Source of the DNA: Chloroflexota bacterium
GTDB lineage: Bacteria > Chloroflexota > Dehalococcoidia > Lucifugimonadales > G022566795
Assembly: GCA_022566795.1 (NCBI GenBank)
Contig: JADFIF010000009.1
Location: 1 to 39,957 of the forward strand
Length of the DNA: 39,957 nt
Direction of reading: 5' to 3'
Below, piece by piece: positions 23,911-33,899 of this stretch (position 1 is the first letter of the stretch; the number at the start of each line of letters is the position of its first letter). A model generated the notes under the pieces. The model worked only from the letters and a program-made list of their open reading frames with translations. It was not told the DNA's origin and searched no databases. The position numbers and the translations under genes were made by a program.

Positions 23911-23939
23911 TTCACAATCGACTCACGATGGGATATACT
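23911..23939 (+). promoter_or_regulatory. Promoter of rex
   Basis: TTCACA (23911-23916), a 17-nt spacer and TATACT (23934-23939). The leader would be about 115 nt. The -35 box forms TTCACAA, one half of a typical Rex operator, but the other half is not convincing. Confidence 0.6.
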
Positions 23940-24060
23940 GGAGCCAAAGTTTCTGTCCGCAGGGCGCAGCCACGCATTGCCGCCGGCGTCTCCATAAGCT
24001 CTTCACTTCAGGTGGCGTCGCAAATACTGGCACTCTTCCCAACCACGATAGAGGAGGCCC

Positions 24061-24690
24061 ATGGAGACCTTCGAAGTCCCTGAGGTAGTCGTCCTCAGGC
24101 TTCCCCTCTACGTGAGAGCGCTGACTCAGCTCCTTGCCGACGAAATGGAGGTGGTAAGCTCCCAACAGCTCGGGAACCGTCTCCAGATGACCCCGGCTCA
24201 GATTAGAAAAGACCTCAGCTACTTCGGCAGGTTCGGGAAGCAGGGCAGAGGATACAACGTTCACTTCCTGCTGGCCGAATTGAGGCAGATTCTAGGGTTA
24301 GACCGCGAGTGGTGCGCCTGCCTCATCGGAGTGGGCCGCCTGGGGCGTGCCATAATCAACTACCCCGGATTTACGCCTCAGGCCTTCAACGTTGTCGCCG
24401 CCTTCGACAATGACCCGGACCAGGTCGGGCAGGCGTTCGGTAGACTCACGGTGCAGCCCATGTCCGAGCTACCTGAAACCATCGCGGCGCGCGACATTCG
24501 CATCGGTATCGTTGCGGTGCCGGCGTCGCACGCCCAGACGGTCATAGATGCCCTCGTCCAGAACAACGTTCAGGGCATCCTAAACTACGCGCCGATAGCG
24601 CCGCAGGTCCCGATGGGCATCGTCATGCGGAACATAGACCCGGTGCTGTCCCTTCAGTCCATGACTTTCTATCTGCAGCAGATGGACTAA
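24061..24690 (+). CDS. rex: Redox-sensing transcriptional repressor Rex
   Basis: DNA-binding repressor that senses the NADH/NAD+ ratio and releases its operators when NADH is high. N-terminal winged-helix: RLPLYVRALTQL, VSSQQLGNRLQMTPAQIRKDLSYFGRFGKQGRGYNV, the recognition region almost invariant in Rex. The Rossmann domain follows: CLIGVGRLGRAIINYPGF and VVAAFDNDPDQVGQ (Asp binding the adenosine ribose), GIVAVPASHAQTVIDALV and GILNYAPI. The C-terminal helix TFYLQQMD is the domain-swapped end. The length of 209 residues is normal, and GAGGAGG precedes the ATG. It lies between citrate synthase and ATP synthase genes, both plausible redox-responsive targets. Confidence 0.96.
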   Translation: METFEVPEVVVLRLPLYVRALTQLLADEMEVVSSQQLGNRLQMTPAQIRKDLSYFGRFGKQGRGYNVHFLLAELRQILGLDREWCACLIGVGRLGRAIINYPGFTPQAFNVVAAFDNDPDQVGQAFGRLTVQPMSELPETIAARDIRIGIVAVPASHAQTVIDALVQNNVQGILNYAPIAPQVPMGIVMRNIDPVLSLQSMTFYLQQMD

Positions 24691-24700
24691 GAAACTATCT

Positions 24701-24742
24701 CAAAAAGGCAAACGCCTTGTTCCCACCCTCAGGGCCTTTTTG
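24701..24742 (+). terminator. Probable rex terminator
   Basis: CAAAAAGGC and GCCTTTTTG pair over 9 bp around a 24-nt loop, 11 nt after the rex stop. The 3' arm supplies a run of five T. A shorter nested hairpin AAGGC-AAAC-GCCTT competes with it. Confidence 0.5.
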
Positions 24743-24745
24743 TTC

Positions 24746-24785
24746 CTGGGGGCACGTCCCCCAGACCCCTCTGGCAAGGGGTCTG
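24746..24785. repeat. Overlapping palindromes downstream of rex
   Basis: CTGGGGG-CACGT-CCCCCAG and CAGACCCCT-CTGGCA-AGGGGTCTG share the CAG in the middle, so only one stem can form at a time. ACTATCTC (24694) and GAGATAGT (24812) enclose the cluster as an 8-bp inverted repeat. Part of it resembles the second repeat family of the atp gaps. Confidence 0.5.
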
Positions 24786-24845
24786 CCCTCTGGACTCCCC
24801 GGACAGGATTCGAGATAGTCTCTATGGGGATGTATTAGCAGGACA

Positions 24846-25007
24846 CCGAACAACTCTTTCGACCATCCCCTTCGACGATGCTCAGGGCAGGCTCTAGAGC
24901 GCCCCTTCGAGTGAGGAAGGGGAGGAAACCGTATCTGAGGCCCCCCTGAAACTCCCGGCAATCCCGACGGAACAGTTACTGCGCTCCCCATCGTTCATAA
25001 GCCTGCC
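24846..25007. repeat. Dispersed intergenic repeat family B, copy 1
   Basis: Runs from CCGAACAACTCTTTCGACC through CCCTTCGAGTGAGGAAGGGGAGG, GTATCTGAGG, CTCCCGGCAA and GCGCTCCCCATC to AGCCTGCC. It matches copy 3 (28105-28237) along its length, with an extra segment of about 29 nt near 24870-24899. Together with the hairpins beside it, it fills the 465-nt gap between rex and atpC; no gene is seen in the gap. Confidence 0.7.
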
Positions 25008-25155
25008 AGGGGCACAGATGTTTGAGTCCCGCCGACCCGCCATCGACGGCCTCCGGGGGGTACATTCCCACAGGGCCGGGCCGAAGGCGACACCCCTCTG
25101 AGCCGCGCGGCCGCAGGGGATTCTCCAAGCTATGCAGGCCGGGCTACCGCGGGGA

Positions 25156-25584
25156 TCAGAGTGGCGCGCCGTTGCGGCGACGTCGCGGCCGGCGGCCGAC
25201 CTTGAGGCGGGCCTCCGACCTGCGCAGCAAGGCTAGGGCACGCTCGAGATCGAGGTCTCCGGATGAGGCTTCCACGAGCTCGCGGGCTCGGCGAAGGGCC
25301 TCCTCGGCGCGCTGGACGTCGATCTCTTCGACGCGCTCGGCCGTGTCGGCCAAGATCGTGACCTTGTTGGCCAAGATCTCCAGGAAGCCTCCGCTCACCG
25401 CCATGAAGCTCTCCTCGCCGTCCTTGACAACGCGGATCTCGCCCGGCTTCAGCATCGTCAGCAGGGGCGCGTGACGCGGCAGAACTCCAAGCTCGCCGTC
25501 GATGCCGGGGGCGACAACCACGCTCACGTCCTCCGAGTAGACGACGCGCTCGGCGGTGACGATCTCTAGTCTCATGTCAGCCAT
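25156..25584 (-). CDS. atpC: ATP synthase F1 epsilon subunit
   Basis: Part of the F1 central stalk; regulates hydrolysis. Residues 1-85 form the beta sandwich (LEIVTAERVVYSEDVSVVVAPGIDGELGVLPRHAPLLTMLKPG, including the diagnostic GELGVLPxHAPL). The C-terminal helices follow, with a highly basic tail RRPRRRRNGAPL that ends the chain. The length is 142 residues. GGGGAG lies about 7 nt before the ATG. It is the last gene of the atp operon, 25 nt after atpD; a convergent repeat-rich gap separates it from rex. Confidence 0.95.
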   Translation of the reverse strand: MADMRLEIVTAERVVYSEDVSVVVAPGIDGELGVLPRHAPLLTMLKPGEIRVVKDGEESFMAVSGGFLEILANKVTILADTAERVEEIDVQRAEEALRRARELVEASSGDLDLERALALLRRSEARLKVGRRPRRRRNGAPL

Positions 25585-25609
25585 CGCGTGCTCCCCAACG
25601 CCCCACCTT

Positions 25610-27040
<1,431 letters not shown>

Positions 27041-27118
27041 TCAGTATCTCGATAATGTTACTACGCCACCGTAATCGTCTGAATCTGGCCCCTCGCAGGG
27101 CTTTGACAATCTCTTGAG

Positions 27119-27183
27119 ACCATCCCTCGGCTCCCGGCAATCCCGACTTGTCGGGATCTGCACTCCCCATTTTTTGCATCAGT
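27119..27183. repeat. Dispersed intergenic repeat family B, copy 2 (partial)
   Basis: ACCATCCCTCGGCTCCCGGCAA, then the perfect hairpin TCCCGAC-TT-GTCGGGA, then TCTGCACTCCCCAT and GCATCAG. It shares the right half of copies 1 and 3, but the hairpin stem has another sequence from that in copy 3. It lies in the gap between atpG and atpD. Confidence 0.65.
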
Positions 27184-28047
27184 CTATTTGGCTTGCACCG
27201 CTGCGGCGCCACCGACGATGTCGAGCAGCTCACTCGTGATGGCGTTTTGCCGTACCTTGTTCATCAGCAGCGTCAGGTCCTCCACCATCTCGTTGGCGTT
27301 GTCGGTGGCGTTGCGCATGGCCACCATTCGCGCCGACTGCTCGCTTGCCGCGGCCTCCAGAACTTGGTGGTATAGCTGCATCTCGACGAAGCGCGGCAAC
27401 AGGCCGGACAGCACCGTGTGGCTCTCCGGCTCGTAGATGTAGCCAACAGCGTCTTGCGTTCGAAGCTCCGCCGGAACGACCGGCAAAAGCGGCTCCACCA
27501 CGACCCTTTGTACCGTCGTGCTGACGAACTCGGCGTAGGCGACGTACACGGCGTCCACCCGCTCTTCGCCATAGTCCTCCACCACAAGATGGGCGATGGG
27601 AGTGACGTCCATAAGCGACGGACGGTCCCCAAGGTCGGTGAAGACGGCTCTGACGTTGCGGCCGGACCTCACCATAAAGTCCCTGCCCTTCCGGCCGACG
27701 GCGATAACGCTCTCGTCTCCGCCGTGGTCCAGAAGGAATCGAGCCGCCGCGCGGTTGACGTTGGAGTTAAGGCCGCCGGTGAGTCCTCGGTCCGGTGTGA
27801 TAACTACTAAGGCAAGACTGTTGACCTCGCGACGGCGCAGCAGCGGGTGGAGCTCTTCTTCGTCGTGGGGCTGCGCCGCTAGATTTGCCAGCAGGCCTCT
27901 CATCAGATCGGCGTAAGGCCTGCCCCGTACGGCGGCTTCTTGCGCTCGCCGCATCTTCGAGGCCGCGATCATTGACATCGCGTTGGTTATCTTGGCGGTG
28001 TTCTCGACGCTTCGAATGCGCCGTCGAAGCTGTCTTACGCTCGCCAT
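27184..28047 (-). CDS. atpG: ATP synthase F1 gamma subunit
   Basis: Rotor shaft of F1. The N-terminal helix RQLRRRIRSVENTAKITNAMSMIAASKMRRAQ and the C-terminal helix MVAMRNATDNANEMVEDLTLLMNKVRQNAIT, which together form the coiled coil, are both clear, and the central Rossmann-like part contains VVITPDRGLTGGLNSNV. The length is 287 residues. The Shine-Dalgarno sequence is weak, so its translation may depend on other signals. It is separated from atpA by 338 nt and from atpD by 136-176 nt of repeat-containing DNA. Confidence 0.97.
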   Translation of the reverse strand: MASVRQLRRRIRSVENTAKITNAMSMIAASKMRRAQEAAVRGRPYADLMRGLLANLAAQPHDEEELHPLLRRREVNSLALVVITPDRGLTGGLNSNVNRAAARFLLDHGGDESVIAVGRKGRDFMVRSGRNVRAVFTDLGDRPSLMDVTPIAHLVVEDYGEERVDAVYVAYAEFVSTTVQRVVVEPLLPVVPAELRTQDAVGYIYEPESHTVLSGLLPRFVEMQLYHQVLEAAASEQSARMVAMRNATDNANEMVEDLTLLMNKVRQNAITSELLDIVGGAAAVQAK

Positions 28048-28385
28048 CGTCCGTGTATCACCGCTTCCGACACCGTCCTTCGCCTGGGTCCTTGCCTAAA
28101 GCCGCCGAACAACTTTTCCACCATCCCCCTGCGCCCTTTCGAGTGAGCAAAGGGAGGACAATGTATCTGAGGGACACCCTCAGGCTCCCGGCAAAGGGGC
28201 TTAGCCCCTCTGCACTCCCCATCTTGCATCAGCCTGCTAAAGTCGCCAACCGCAAGGTGGTAGGCCCAGCGTTCGTGTCTCCTACCGCCAACAGCATCGG
28301 CGATCTAGCTGTACTCGTTGAAGGGATTTCTGTTCTCGCCCCACGTAGGGAGAAGCTAGAGGGGGCCGTGGCCACCTCCTCTGAG
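28048..28385. other. Unusually long atpA-atpG gap
   Basis: No gene is visible in these 338 nt inside the atp operon. It contains repeat B copy 3 and about 145 nt of unassigned sequence; ORF 27885-28649 crossing it on the plus strand is a shadow of atpG and atpA. A promoter for atpG could lie here, but I cannot point to one. Confidence 0.5.
28105..28237. repeat. Dispersed intergenic repeat family B, copy 3
   Basis: CCGAACAACTTTTCCACCATCCCC, CCCTTTCGAGTGAGCAAAGGGAGGA, GTATCTGAGG, CTCCCGGCAA, hairpin AGGGGC-TTA-GCCCCT, CTGCACTCCCCATC and CATCAGCCTGC. It is the most complete of the three copies and aligns with copy 1 end to end. Confidence 0.7.
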
Positions 28386-29897
28386 CTAGTACGGAACGCT
28401 GGTCTTGAACTCCTCTGCCGCAGCCTTCAGCGACTGCTCTGTCTCGTCCGTGATCGCCTTCGCGTCGGCGATGCTCTTCAAGATCTCAGGGTGGTTGGAG
28501 TCCATGAAGCGGTGGAACCCCTCCTCGAAGTCTCGAATCTTGGGTATCTCCACGTCGTCCATGTACCCGTTGACGAGGGCGTACATGATGGCCGTCTGCC
28601 GCTCGACAGGCAAGGGCACGTTTTGGCCCTGCTTGAGCACCTCGACTGACCGCTGCCCGCGCTCGAGCTGAGCTCGCGTGGCTGCGTCGAGGTCGGCCGT
28701 TCCGAACTGGGCGAACGCCACCAGCTCCCGGTACTGGGCGAGGTCGAGACGCATGCGCCCCACGACGCCTCGCATGGCGCGGGTCTGCGCCGCGCCGCCG
28801 ACGCGGGACACCGAGAGACCGGCGTTCACGGCGGGCCGGATTCCCGCGTTGAACAGCTCCGGCTCAAGGTAGATCTGCCCGTCGGTGATGGAGATCACAT
28901 TCGTCGGCACGTAGGCCGACACGTCCCCCGCCTGCGTCTCGATTATCGGCAGCGCGGTCAAGGAGCCGCCGCCGTGCGCGTCGTCCAACTTGGCGGCCCT
29001 TTCGAGGAGCCGGCTGTGCAGGTAGAACACGTCGCCGGGGTACGCCTCTCGGCCGGGCGGGCGCCGCAGAAGCAAGGACATCTGCCTGTACGCCCATGCG
29101 TGCTTGGACAGGTCGTCGTAGATGATCAGAGCGTCCTTACCCTGATTCATGAAGTACTCGCCCATCGCGCAGCCTGCAAACGGCGCGAGGTACTGCATGG
29201 GGGCCGGATCCGCGGCGTTGGCGGCCACAACGATGGTATGCTCCAGCGCCCCGTGCTCTTCCAGCAGGGCCACCGTCCGACTCACCTTACTCGCCTTCTG
29301 ACCTATGGCGACGTAGATGCAGACGAGGTCGCCACCCCTCTGATTGATGATCGTGTCGATGGCGATGGTCGACTTGCCCGTGGAGCGGTCGCCGATGATC
29401 AGCTCGCGCTGTCCACGACCTATGGGCACCATCGCGTCGATGGCCTTGATGCCGGTCTGCACCGGCGTATCTATTGACTTCCGCGTCGAGACGTCCGGGG
29501 CGACGATCTCGACGGGGCTCGACTCATCGCTGCTGAGAGGCCCCTTGCCATCCAGGGGGCGCCCAATGGCGTCCAGGACGCGGCCGATGAGGCCTGCTCC
29601 TACCGGCACCTCGACGATACGCTTGGTGCTGCGGACCTCGCTGCCCTCACTGACGGCCCGCGTGTCGCCCAGAATTACCACGCCGACGCTGTCCTCCTCT
29701 AGGTTGAGCGCCATCCCGACGAGGCCGCCCTCGAACTCGACGAGCTCGTTATAGCCGACGCCTGAGAGCCCATGGACTCGGGCGATGCCGTCGCCCACCT
29801 CGACGACCACGCCGACGTCGACCATCTGGAGCTGTCCGCCGAACTCCTCGATCTGACGCTTGATTACCGACGCGATGTCCTGTCCTCGGACTGCCAT
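28386..29897 (-). CDS. atpA: ATP synthase F1 alpha subunit
   Basis: Non-catalytic nucleotide-binding subunit. Walker A is [15 protein letters not shown] (alpha-type), with [16 protein letters not shown], a Walker B stretch [12 protein letters not shown], and the arginine-finger region [17 protein letters not shown]. The N-terminal segment begins [19 protein letters not shown] and the barrel [21 protein letters not shown]. The length of 503 residues is normal. GGAGG lies 5-6 nt before the ATG. It follows atpH by 87 nt. Confidence 0.98.
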   Translation of the reverse strand: MAVRGQDIASVIKRQIEEFGGQLQMVDVGVVVEVGDGIARVHGLSGVGYNELVEFEGGLVGMALNLEEDSVGVVILGDTRAVSEGSEVRSTKRIVEVPVGAGLIGRVLDAIGRPLDGKGPLSSDESSPVEIVAPDVSTRKSIDTPVQTGIKAIDAMVPIGRGQRELIIGDRSTGKSTIAIDTIINQRGGDLVCIYVAIGQKASKVSRTVALLEEHGALEHTIVVAANAADPAPMQYLAPFAGCAMGEYFMNQGKDALIIYDDLSKHAWAYRQMSLLLRRPPGREAYPGDVFYLHSRLLERAAKLDDAHGGGSLTALPIIETQAGDVSAYVPTNVISITDGQIYLEPELFNAGIRPAVNAGLSVSRVGGAAQTRAMRGVVGRMRLDLAQYRELVAFAQFGTADLDAATRAQLERGQRSVEVLKQGQNVPLPVERQTAIMYALVNGYMDDVEIPKIRDFEEGFHRFMDSNHPEILKSIADAKAITDETEQSLKAAAEEFKTSVPY

Positions 29898-29984
29898 TTC
29901 AGCCTCCGTATCTTACGTTGCACGCAGACGTGGTGATTAAGGTCCGGCCACGGCTGCAGTCACTGCCCTCATATCGGAACGCGC

Positions 29985-30527
29985 TCAGGAGCGCCGCTCA
30001 ATCAGCTCCCTGCGCATCGACTCCAGCATGGTAGCCGTGCTCCCGTCAATGAGGTGATCTCCCACGCGAGCCACCATGCCGCCGATGATTTGCGGGTCGA
30101 CGCGAGAGGTCAGCCTGATCTCCTTGCCGACCATGTCCTTGAGAAGCTCTTCGACACTCGCGCGCTGCGCGTCGTTGAGCGGCACCGCCGACACGACCTC
30201 GGCCCGTTCGATTCCGTTGTGCTCATCGAGGAGGCGTTGGTACTGCTCGCCGATCCCAGGCAAGAGGGCCGCAAGATTGCGGGACGCGAGCAGCGAGACG
30301 AGATTCAGCGCCAGCGGACCGACAGTGTCGGTCAAAGTGCTCTTGAGCACAGAGATCTTCTGGCTCGGCGACAATTGGGGCGCGTCGAGGAATGCCGAAA
30401 GCTCGGCATCTTGGACGGCGGCGGAGAGGACGGTCAGATCGTCCAGCCAGCTCTCCAGCTCGTCGTTTTCATTGGCAATCTGAAACACGGCCTGAGCGTA
30501 CCGCCTGGCCGACGCGGATCTTGGCAT
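29985..30527 (-). CDS. atpH: ATP synthase delta subunit
   Basis: Joins the peripheral b stalk to the top of F1. It begins with the typical SASARRYAQAVFQIANE; the C-terminal part carries VPLNDAQRASVEELLKDMVGKEIRLTSRVDPQIIGGMVARVGDHLIDGS, the family signature with GG-V and DGS. The length is 180 residues. The Shine-Dalgarno sequence is modest (AGGA). The gap of 147 nt to atpF holds a hairpin. Confidence 0.95.
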   Translation of the reverse strand: MPRSASARRYAQAVFQIANENDELESWLDDLTVLSAAVQDAELSAFLDAPQLSPSQKISVLKSTLTDTVGPLALNLVSLLASRNLAALLPGIGEQYQRLLDEHNGIERAEVVSAVPLNDAQRASVEELLKDMVGKEIRLTSRVDPQIIGGMVARVGDHLIDGSTATMLESMRRELIERRS

Positions 30528-30600
30528 CGAGCAGTCCTACACCTATATCTATCTGTTTATTTCGGCCGGACCGCCGCCCTCAACCAGCGGGGCCTCCGAC

Positions 30601-30628
30601 GGCTCTCCCCTTTTGCCCGGGGCGAGCC
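30601..30628. other. Hairpin in the atpF-atpH gap
   Basis: GGCTCTCCCC and GGGGCGAGCC pair with one mismatch around TTTTGCCC. Inside an operon this may be an RNA-processing or attenuating structure; on the minus strand no T-run follows. Confidence 0.4.
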
Positions 30629-30674
30629 GGAGAGCGGGGTCAACGACTCCGCTCAGGACTGGATGGAGACAGCA

Positions 30675-31175
30675 TTAGTTGCGGCCTGTCTGGGCACTCT
30701 CTTCCAACACCCTCTCGATGAGCTCTCGGTGAGTCGGCTCATCCAGCGACCGATGGATCACACGCTCTGCGGCGGATATGGCCAGGCCCGCGAACTCGCG
30801 GCGCAGCTCTTCGATGGCGGCGTCGCGCTCCCTCCGGATGTTCGCTTCGGCTCGGCTCCGCTCGGCACTGATCTCCTGTCGCGCCTTGGCAAGCTCGTCT
30901 TCTCGGAACCTGTCGGCGACTTCCCGTGCCTGAGCGATTAGCTGCTGGCCCTCAGTACGCGCTTCCTGTAGCTGACGCTGCATGTCTGCCTGAGATTCCG
31001 CCGCTTCCTGTCGCACGCGCTCGGCGGTCTCCAGGCTCTCTCTTATGCGAGACGAGCGCTGGTCGAGGACGCGCAGCACCGGCTTGTACAGCAACCAGGA
31101 CAGCAGCGCGAACAGGATGGCGAAGCTGACCAGTTGAGTAATGAGGCCGGGTAAGTTAATCCCTAAGGCACCCAT
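30675..31175 (-). CDS. atpF: ATP synthase F0 b subunit
   Basis: Peripheral stalk. One N-terminal membrane helix (LITQLVSFAILFALLSWLLYKPVLRVL) precedes a long charged coiled coil (about residues 35-130) rich in Arg, Glu and Ala, and a C-terminal segment for binding delta. The length is 166 residues. GAGGAGA lies before the ATG. Only one b-type gene is present, as in organisms with a homodimeric stalk. It follows atpE by 34 nt. Confidence 0.95.
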   Translation of the reverse strand: MGALGINLPGLITQLVSFAILFALLSWLLYKPVLRVLDQRSSRIRESLETAERVRQEAAESQADMQRQLQEARTEGQQLIAQAREVADRFREDELAKARQEISAERSRAEANIRRERDAAIEELRREFAGLAISAAERVIHRSLDEPTHRELIERVLEESAQTGRN

Positions 31176-31209
31176 GCCATCTCCTCGATGCTTCCTTCAG
31201 GCGTCCGCC

Positions 31210-31443
<234 letters not shown>

Positions 31444-31507
31444 CTACCTCCGATTCGATTTGGCGTTTCGATTTGGCAGGTCCCGCGACACAGAGCGGCG
31501 CGTGTTC

Positions 31508-32560
31508 TCAGTGCTCCTCCGCCCCGTGGCTCACGGTAGCCATTGTCGCGAAGACCAGCGTTAACATGGAGAATATGAACGCCTGGATTACTCCCACGAA
31601 GAGCTCCAGGCCCAGGAAAGGGATGATGCCGATTAATGGTAGCAGGAACGCCATGGCTACCAACAGCACCTCTCCGGCGAACATGTTGCCGAAAAGACGG
31701 AAGGTGAAGCTGATAACCCTCGCCACCTCGCTTATGGCCTCCAAGAGGCCCACGAACAACCCTATGGGGCCCTGCTTGAAGTTGACGAATTTGCCCATGT
31801 GGCCGAAGAATCCGAGCGTGGAAAATCCCCAGAAGTGGATCATGGTCATCGCCACCAGAGCTATGGCCAGCGTCATGTTGACATCGGTGTTGGCGCTTCG
31901 GAGGAAGGGTACCAGAAGCCCCGCCTGTTGCCCTTCCTTTACGCCGTGCTCCTCGACTTCGAGCGCCGTGATCTCGTCGTCGACCGAGCCGAACGCCACG
32001 ACCGCGAATGAGCCATCGCCGTCGAACAGTTGGAGCCTCACGTCGGCGAGGTCGACCTCGTCCCCACTCTCCTCGAGGTGGTGCACGACCTCTTCCGCCG
32101 GCTCTATCCTGCCGATGGTCCCGAACCCGGGAAGGATGCCCATCCAGTTGGCCGTGACGATGAACAGGAATATGGTCATGATCAGAGGGAAGAACTTCCG
32201 GGCTCTCCCAGGCCCCGCGACGCTCTCGGCGAGGTTCAAGAAGCCTTCTATGACAATCTCGACGACGTTTTGGAGGCCGGTAGGAACATCCTTGAGGCGT
32301 CGTGTCGCCAACACCGAGATGACGACCAGGAAGAGGATGGCAAGCCAGGTGGTCACCATCGTGTTGGTAATCTGGAAGTCAGCGAAAAGCGAACCCGAGG
32401 TTATCGACTCGGCCGGGAGCTGGATGTGGGCTATGGGCGAGGCCAGGAATCCGCCGCCGAACTCGTTTCCGAGAGCGCCACCGGCCAGACTGACAATGAA
32501 GACAACGCCCGCAACAACAAGCACGGCGAGCGTCTTGGGCCTCCTGAGGAGCGTCGACAC
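31508..32560 (-). CDS. atpB: ATP synthase F0 a subunit with an enlarged loop
   Basis: Membrane stator with the proton half-channels. The essential Arg is in SFTFRLFGNMFAGEVL, and the C-terminal helices are complete (ELFVGVIQAFIFSMLTLVFATMA). The start is GTG, sharing one base with the stop of the upstream AtpI-like gene (TAGTG). At 350 residues it is about 100 longer than the E. coli protein: an acidic hydrophilic stretch of roughly 75 residues (EPAEEVVHHLEESGDEVDLA onward to LVPFLRSANTDVN) is inserted between an early membrane helix and the conserved SANTDVNMTLA motif. Large acidic loops here may be usual in Chloroflexota; I cannot check. Confidence 0.94.
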   Translation of the reverse strand: MSTLLRRPKTLAVLVVAGVVFIVSLAGGALGNEFGGGFLASPIAHIQLPAESITSGSLFADFQITNTMVTTWLAILFLVVISVLATRRLKDVPTGLQNVVEIVIEGFLNLAESVAGPGRARKFFPLIMTIFLFIVTANWMGILPGFGTIGRIEPAEEVVHHLEESGDEVDLADVRLQLFDGDGSFAVVAFGSVDDEITALEVEEHGVKEGQQAGLLVPFLRSANTDVNMTLAIALVAMTMIHFWGFSTLGFFGHMGKFVNFKQGPIGLFVGLLEAISEVARVISFTFRLFGNMFAGEVLLVAMAFLLPLIGIIPFLGLELFVGVIQAFIFSMLTLVFATMATVSHGAEEH

Positions 32561-32793
32561 TACTGACTTCCCTCGTCGTCGGCGGCAGCCGCAAGTACGG
32601 CCATCAACATTCTGAACATCCCAGCCATTGCCAAGAAGATGCCGAGTGCCAGCCCCACGAGCGTTAGAATGGGACGGCTATCGAACTGGCGATCGAGCCA
32701 GAGGCCCCCGAAGGCCCCCCCTCCAATACACAGGGCAACGTACCATCCGATGCCCAACAGCCGGAGCACAGTGCCCATTCTACTGGCGTTCAC
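32560..32793 (-). CDS. AtpI/AtpZ-like membrane protein
   Basis: A 77-residue protein with two membrane helices (LLGIGWYVALCIGGGAFGGLWLD and LTLVGLALGIFLAMAGMFRML), a composition and position typical of the AtpI/AtpZ (Mg2+/Ca2+ transport or c-ring assembly) proteins that open atp operons. The track starts at 32826, but GTG 32793 (VNASRMGTVL) is better: GGAGGAG lies just upstream, and the promoter -10 box overlaps the region before 32817. Its stop overlaps the atpB start. Confidence 0.78.
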   Translation of the reverse strand: MNASRMGTVLRLLGIGWYVALCIGGGAFGGLWLDRQFDSRPILTLVGLALGIFLAMAGMFRMLMAVLAAAADDEGSQ

Positions 32794-32816
32794 AGGGACT
32801 CCTCCGGAGCTTGTGT

Positions 32817-32846
32817 AGTGTATCACAATTGAAATCTGAGGGTCAA
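32817..32846 (-). promoter_or_regulatory. Promoter of the atp operon
   Basis: On the minus strand TTGACC (32846-32841), an 18-nt spacer and TACACT (32822-32817). Transcription would start near 32810, leaving a leader of about 17 nt with the GGAGGAG before GTG 32793. Together with the BFN terminator at 33067-33099, it accounts for the 327-nt gap; the remainder (32847-33066) shows nothing definite. Confidence 0.7.
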
Positions 32847-33066
32847 TTTGCGGCGTGCCGCCCGCCAGGCAAAGTTTCAGGCATGCGAGGTCGCATGGTA
32901 TCTTCGGGCCCGGCCCAGGGGGTATTTGCGGCCGTTGGAGTTTCGAGGTCCACGGTACCGGCTGGGGGCCGCGGACCGTCTTCGCCGAGTTTTATACAGC
33001 CTTGCAGAGTTCGGGGCGCGATACCTGCCCACCCACCGACTGGAACTTGGCGATGGCCGACCGTAC

Positions 33067-33099
33067 AAAAAAAAGCCCCACCGTACGCGGCGGGGCTTT
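33067..33099 (-). terminator. Intrinsic terminator of the BFN gene
   Basis: On the minus strand GCCCCGCCG-CGTA-CGGTGGGGC (one G-T pair) is followed by eight T. This classical Rho-independent terminator lies about 20 nt after the bifunctional nuclease stop and isolates it from the atp operon. Confidence 0.9.
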
Positions 33100-33120
33100 C
33101 GCCTTGACTAACGCGTTTGG

Positions 33121-33690
33121 CTACTCAGACCCGGAGCTTTCGCCAGGGGGTGGCTGCTCCTTGCCGATATCCTCGAGGTCAAGGGTATCCACGAATTCGC
33201 TGAAGGCGGACAGGCTCTTGAGCTCCTCTTGCGTCAGCGGACGCTTCTCCTCGCCGCCCTCTCCCGGGAGAATGGGCTTGCCGGTCTCCAGGTCCATCTT
33301 GACTCCGGCCTTCTCCACGACCTCGTCGTCCGCGTAGATGGTCGCTTCAACTCGGACGGCGAGGGCAATAGCGTCGCTCGGCCGGGAGTCCAACTCCATG
33401 GTCGTCCCATTCTGCTGGAGCACGACTTTTGCGTAGAAAGTGTCGTTGCTGAGCTCCGAGACGATGATGTGATTGACGGTGGCCCCGAGACTGCTGATCA
33501 CGGCGTTGAGGAGGTCGTGGGTCATCGGGCGCGGCACCGAAACGTCCTGAAGCTTGAGCGCTATCGCGTCGGCCTCAGTGGGGCCGATCCAGATCGGTAG
33601 GTAGCGGTCCGAGTCTTTGACTCGCAGAATGACCACTCTCTGATAGTTCGCGAGGCTGACACGAATGCTGTCTATAACCATCTCCAACAT
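33121..33690 (-). CDS. Bifunctional nuclease family protein (BFN, DUF151)
   Basis: Member of the BFN/DUF151 family; plant members act on DNA and RNA, while the bacterial role is unclear. Core blocks: MVIDSIRVSLANYQRVVILRVKDSDRYLPIWIGPTEADAIAL, MTHDLLNAVISSLGATV and ELDSRPSDAIALAVRVEATIYADDEVVEKAG. The C-terminal acidic helical tail (QEELKSLSAFSEFVDTLDLEDI) resembles the UVR-like extension of many bacterial members. The length is 189 residues. It has its own promoter and strong terminator, so it is monocistronic. GAGGAGG lies upstream of the ATG. Confidence 0.88.
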   Translation of the reverse strand: MLEMVIDSIRVSLANYQRVVILRVKDSDRYLPIWIGPTEADAIALKLQDVSVPRPMTHDLLNAVISSLGATVNHIIVSELSNDTFYAKVVLQQNGTTMELDSRPSDAIALAVRVEATIYADDEVVEKAGVKMDLETGKPILPGEGGEEKRPLTQEELKSLSAFSEFVDTLDLEDIGKEQPPPGESSGSE

Positions 33691-33729
33691 CGACCCTTAT
33701 CCCTCCTCGGCAACGTAGACTTGAATATA

Positions 33730-33758
33730 ATTGTAGGCCCAAGCCAAATCGGTGTCAA
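33730..33758 (-). promoter_or_regulatory. Promoter of the BFN gene
   Basis: Consensus-like TTGACA (33758-33753), 17-nt spacer and TACAAT (33735-33730) on the minus strand, about 40 nt before the start codon. It is the best sigma-70 match in the window. Confidence 0.8.
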
Positions 33759-33899
33759 CGCAGTTTCGTACAGGTGTTTGGCGTAACCCGGACCGCTCCG
33801 AGTTTCTGCGGCCCTGTCACCATCCTCGCACCTCGTCGCGCCGGGACGATGCCTCCAAGGGGTCGTTCTTGCACCGACAAATGGATTAACCCTTTTGGC

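Larger units (their letters stand above)
23634..24060. other. Divergent control region between gltA and rex
   Basis: No gene is seen in these 427 nt. The region holds the gltA-side palindrome and promoter (23675-23716), a bulged hairpin GATAACAAGGCG/CGCCTTATC near 23840-23872, and the rex promoter (23911-23939). The short ORFs here have no protein-like sequence. Confidence 0.55.

Noticed and set aside
23905-23925. Rex autoregulatory operator at the rex promoter
   Set aside because: Only one half-site (TTCACAA) is present; the facing half TTGTGAA at 6-8 nt spacing is missing.
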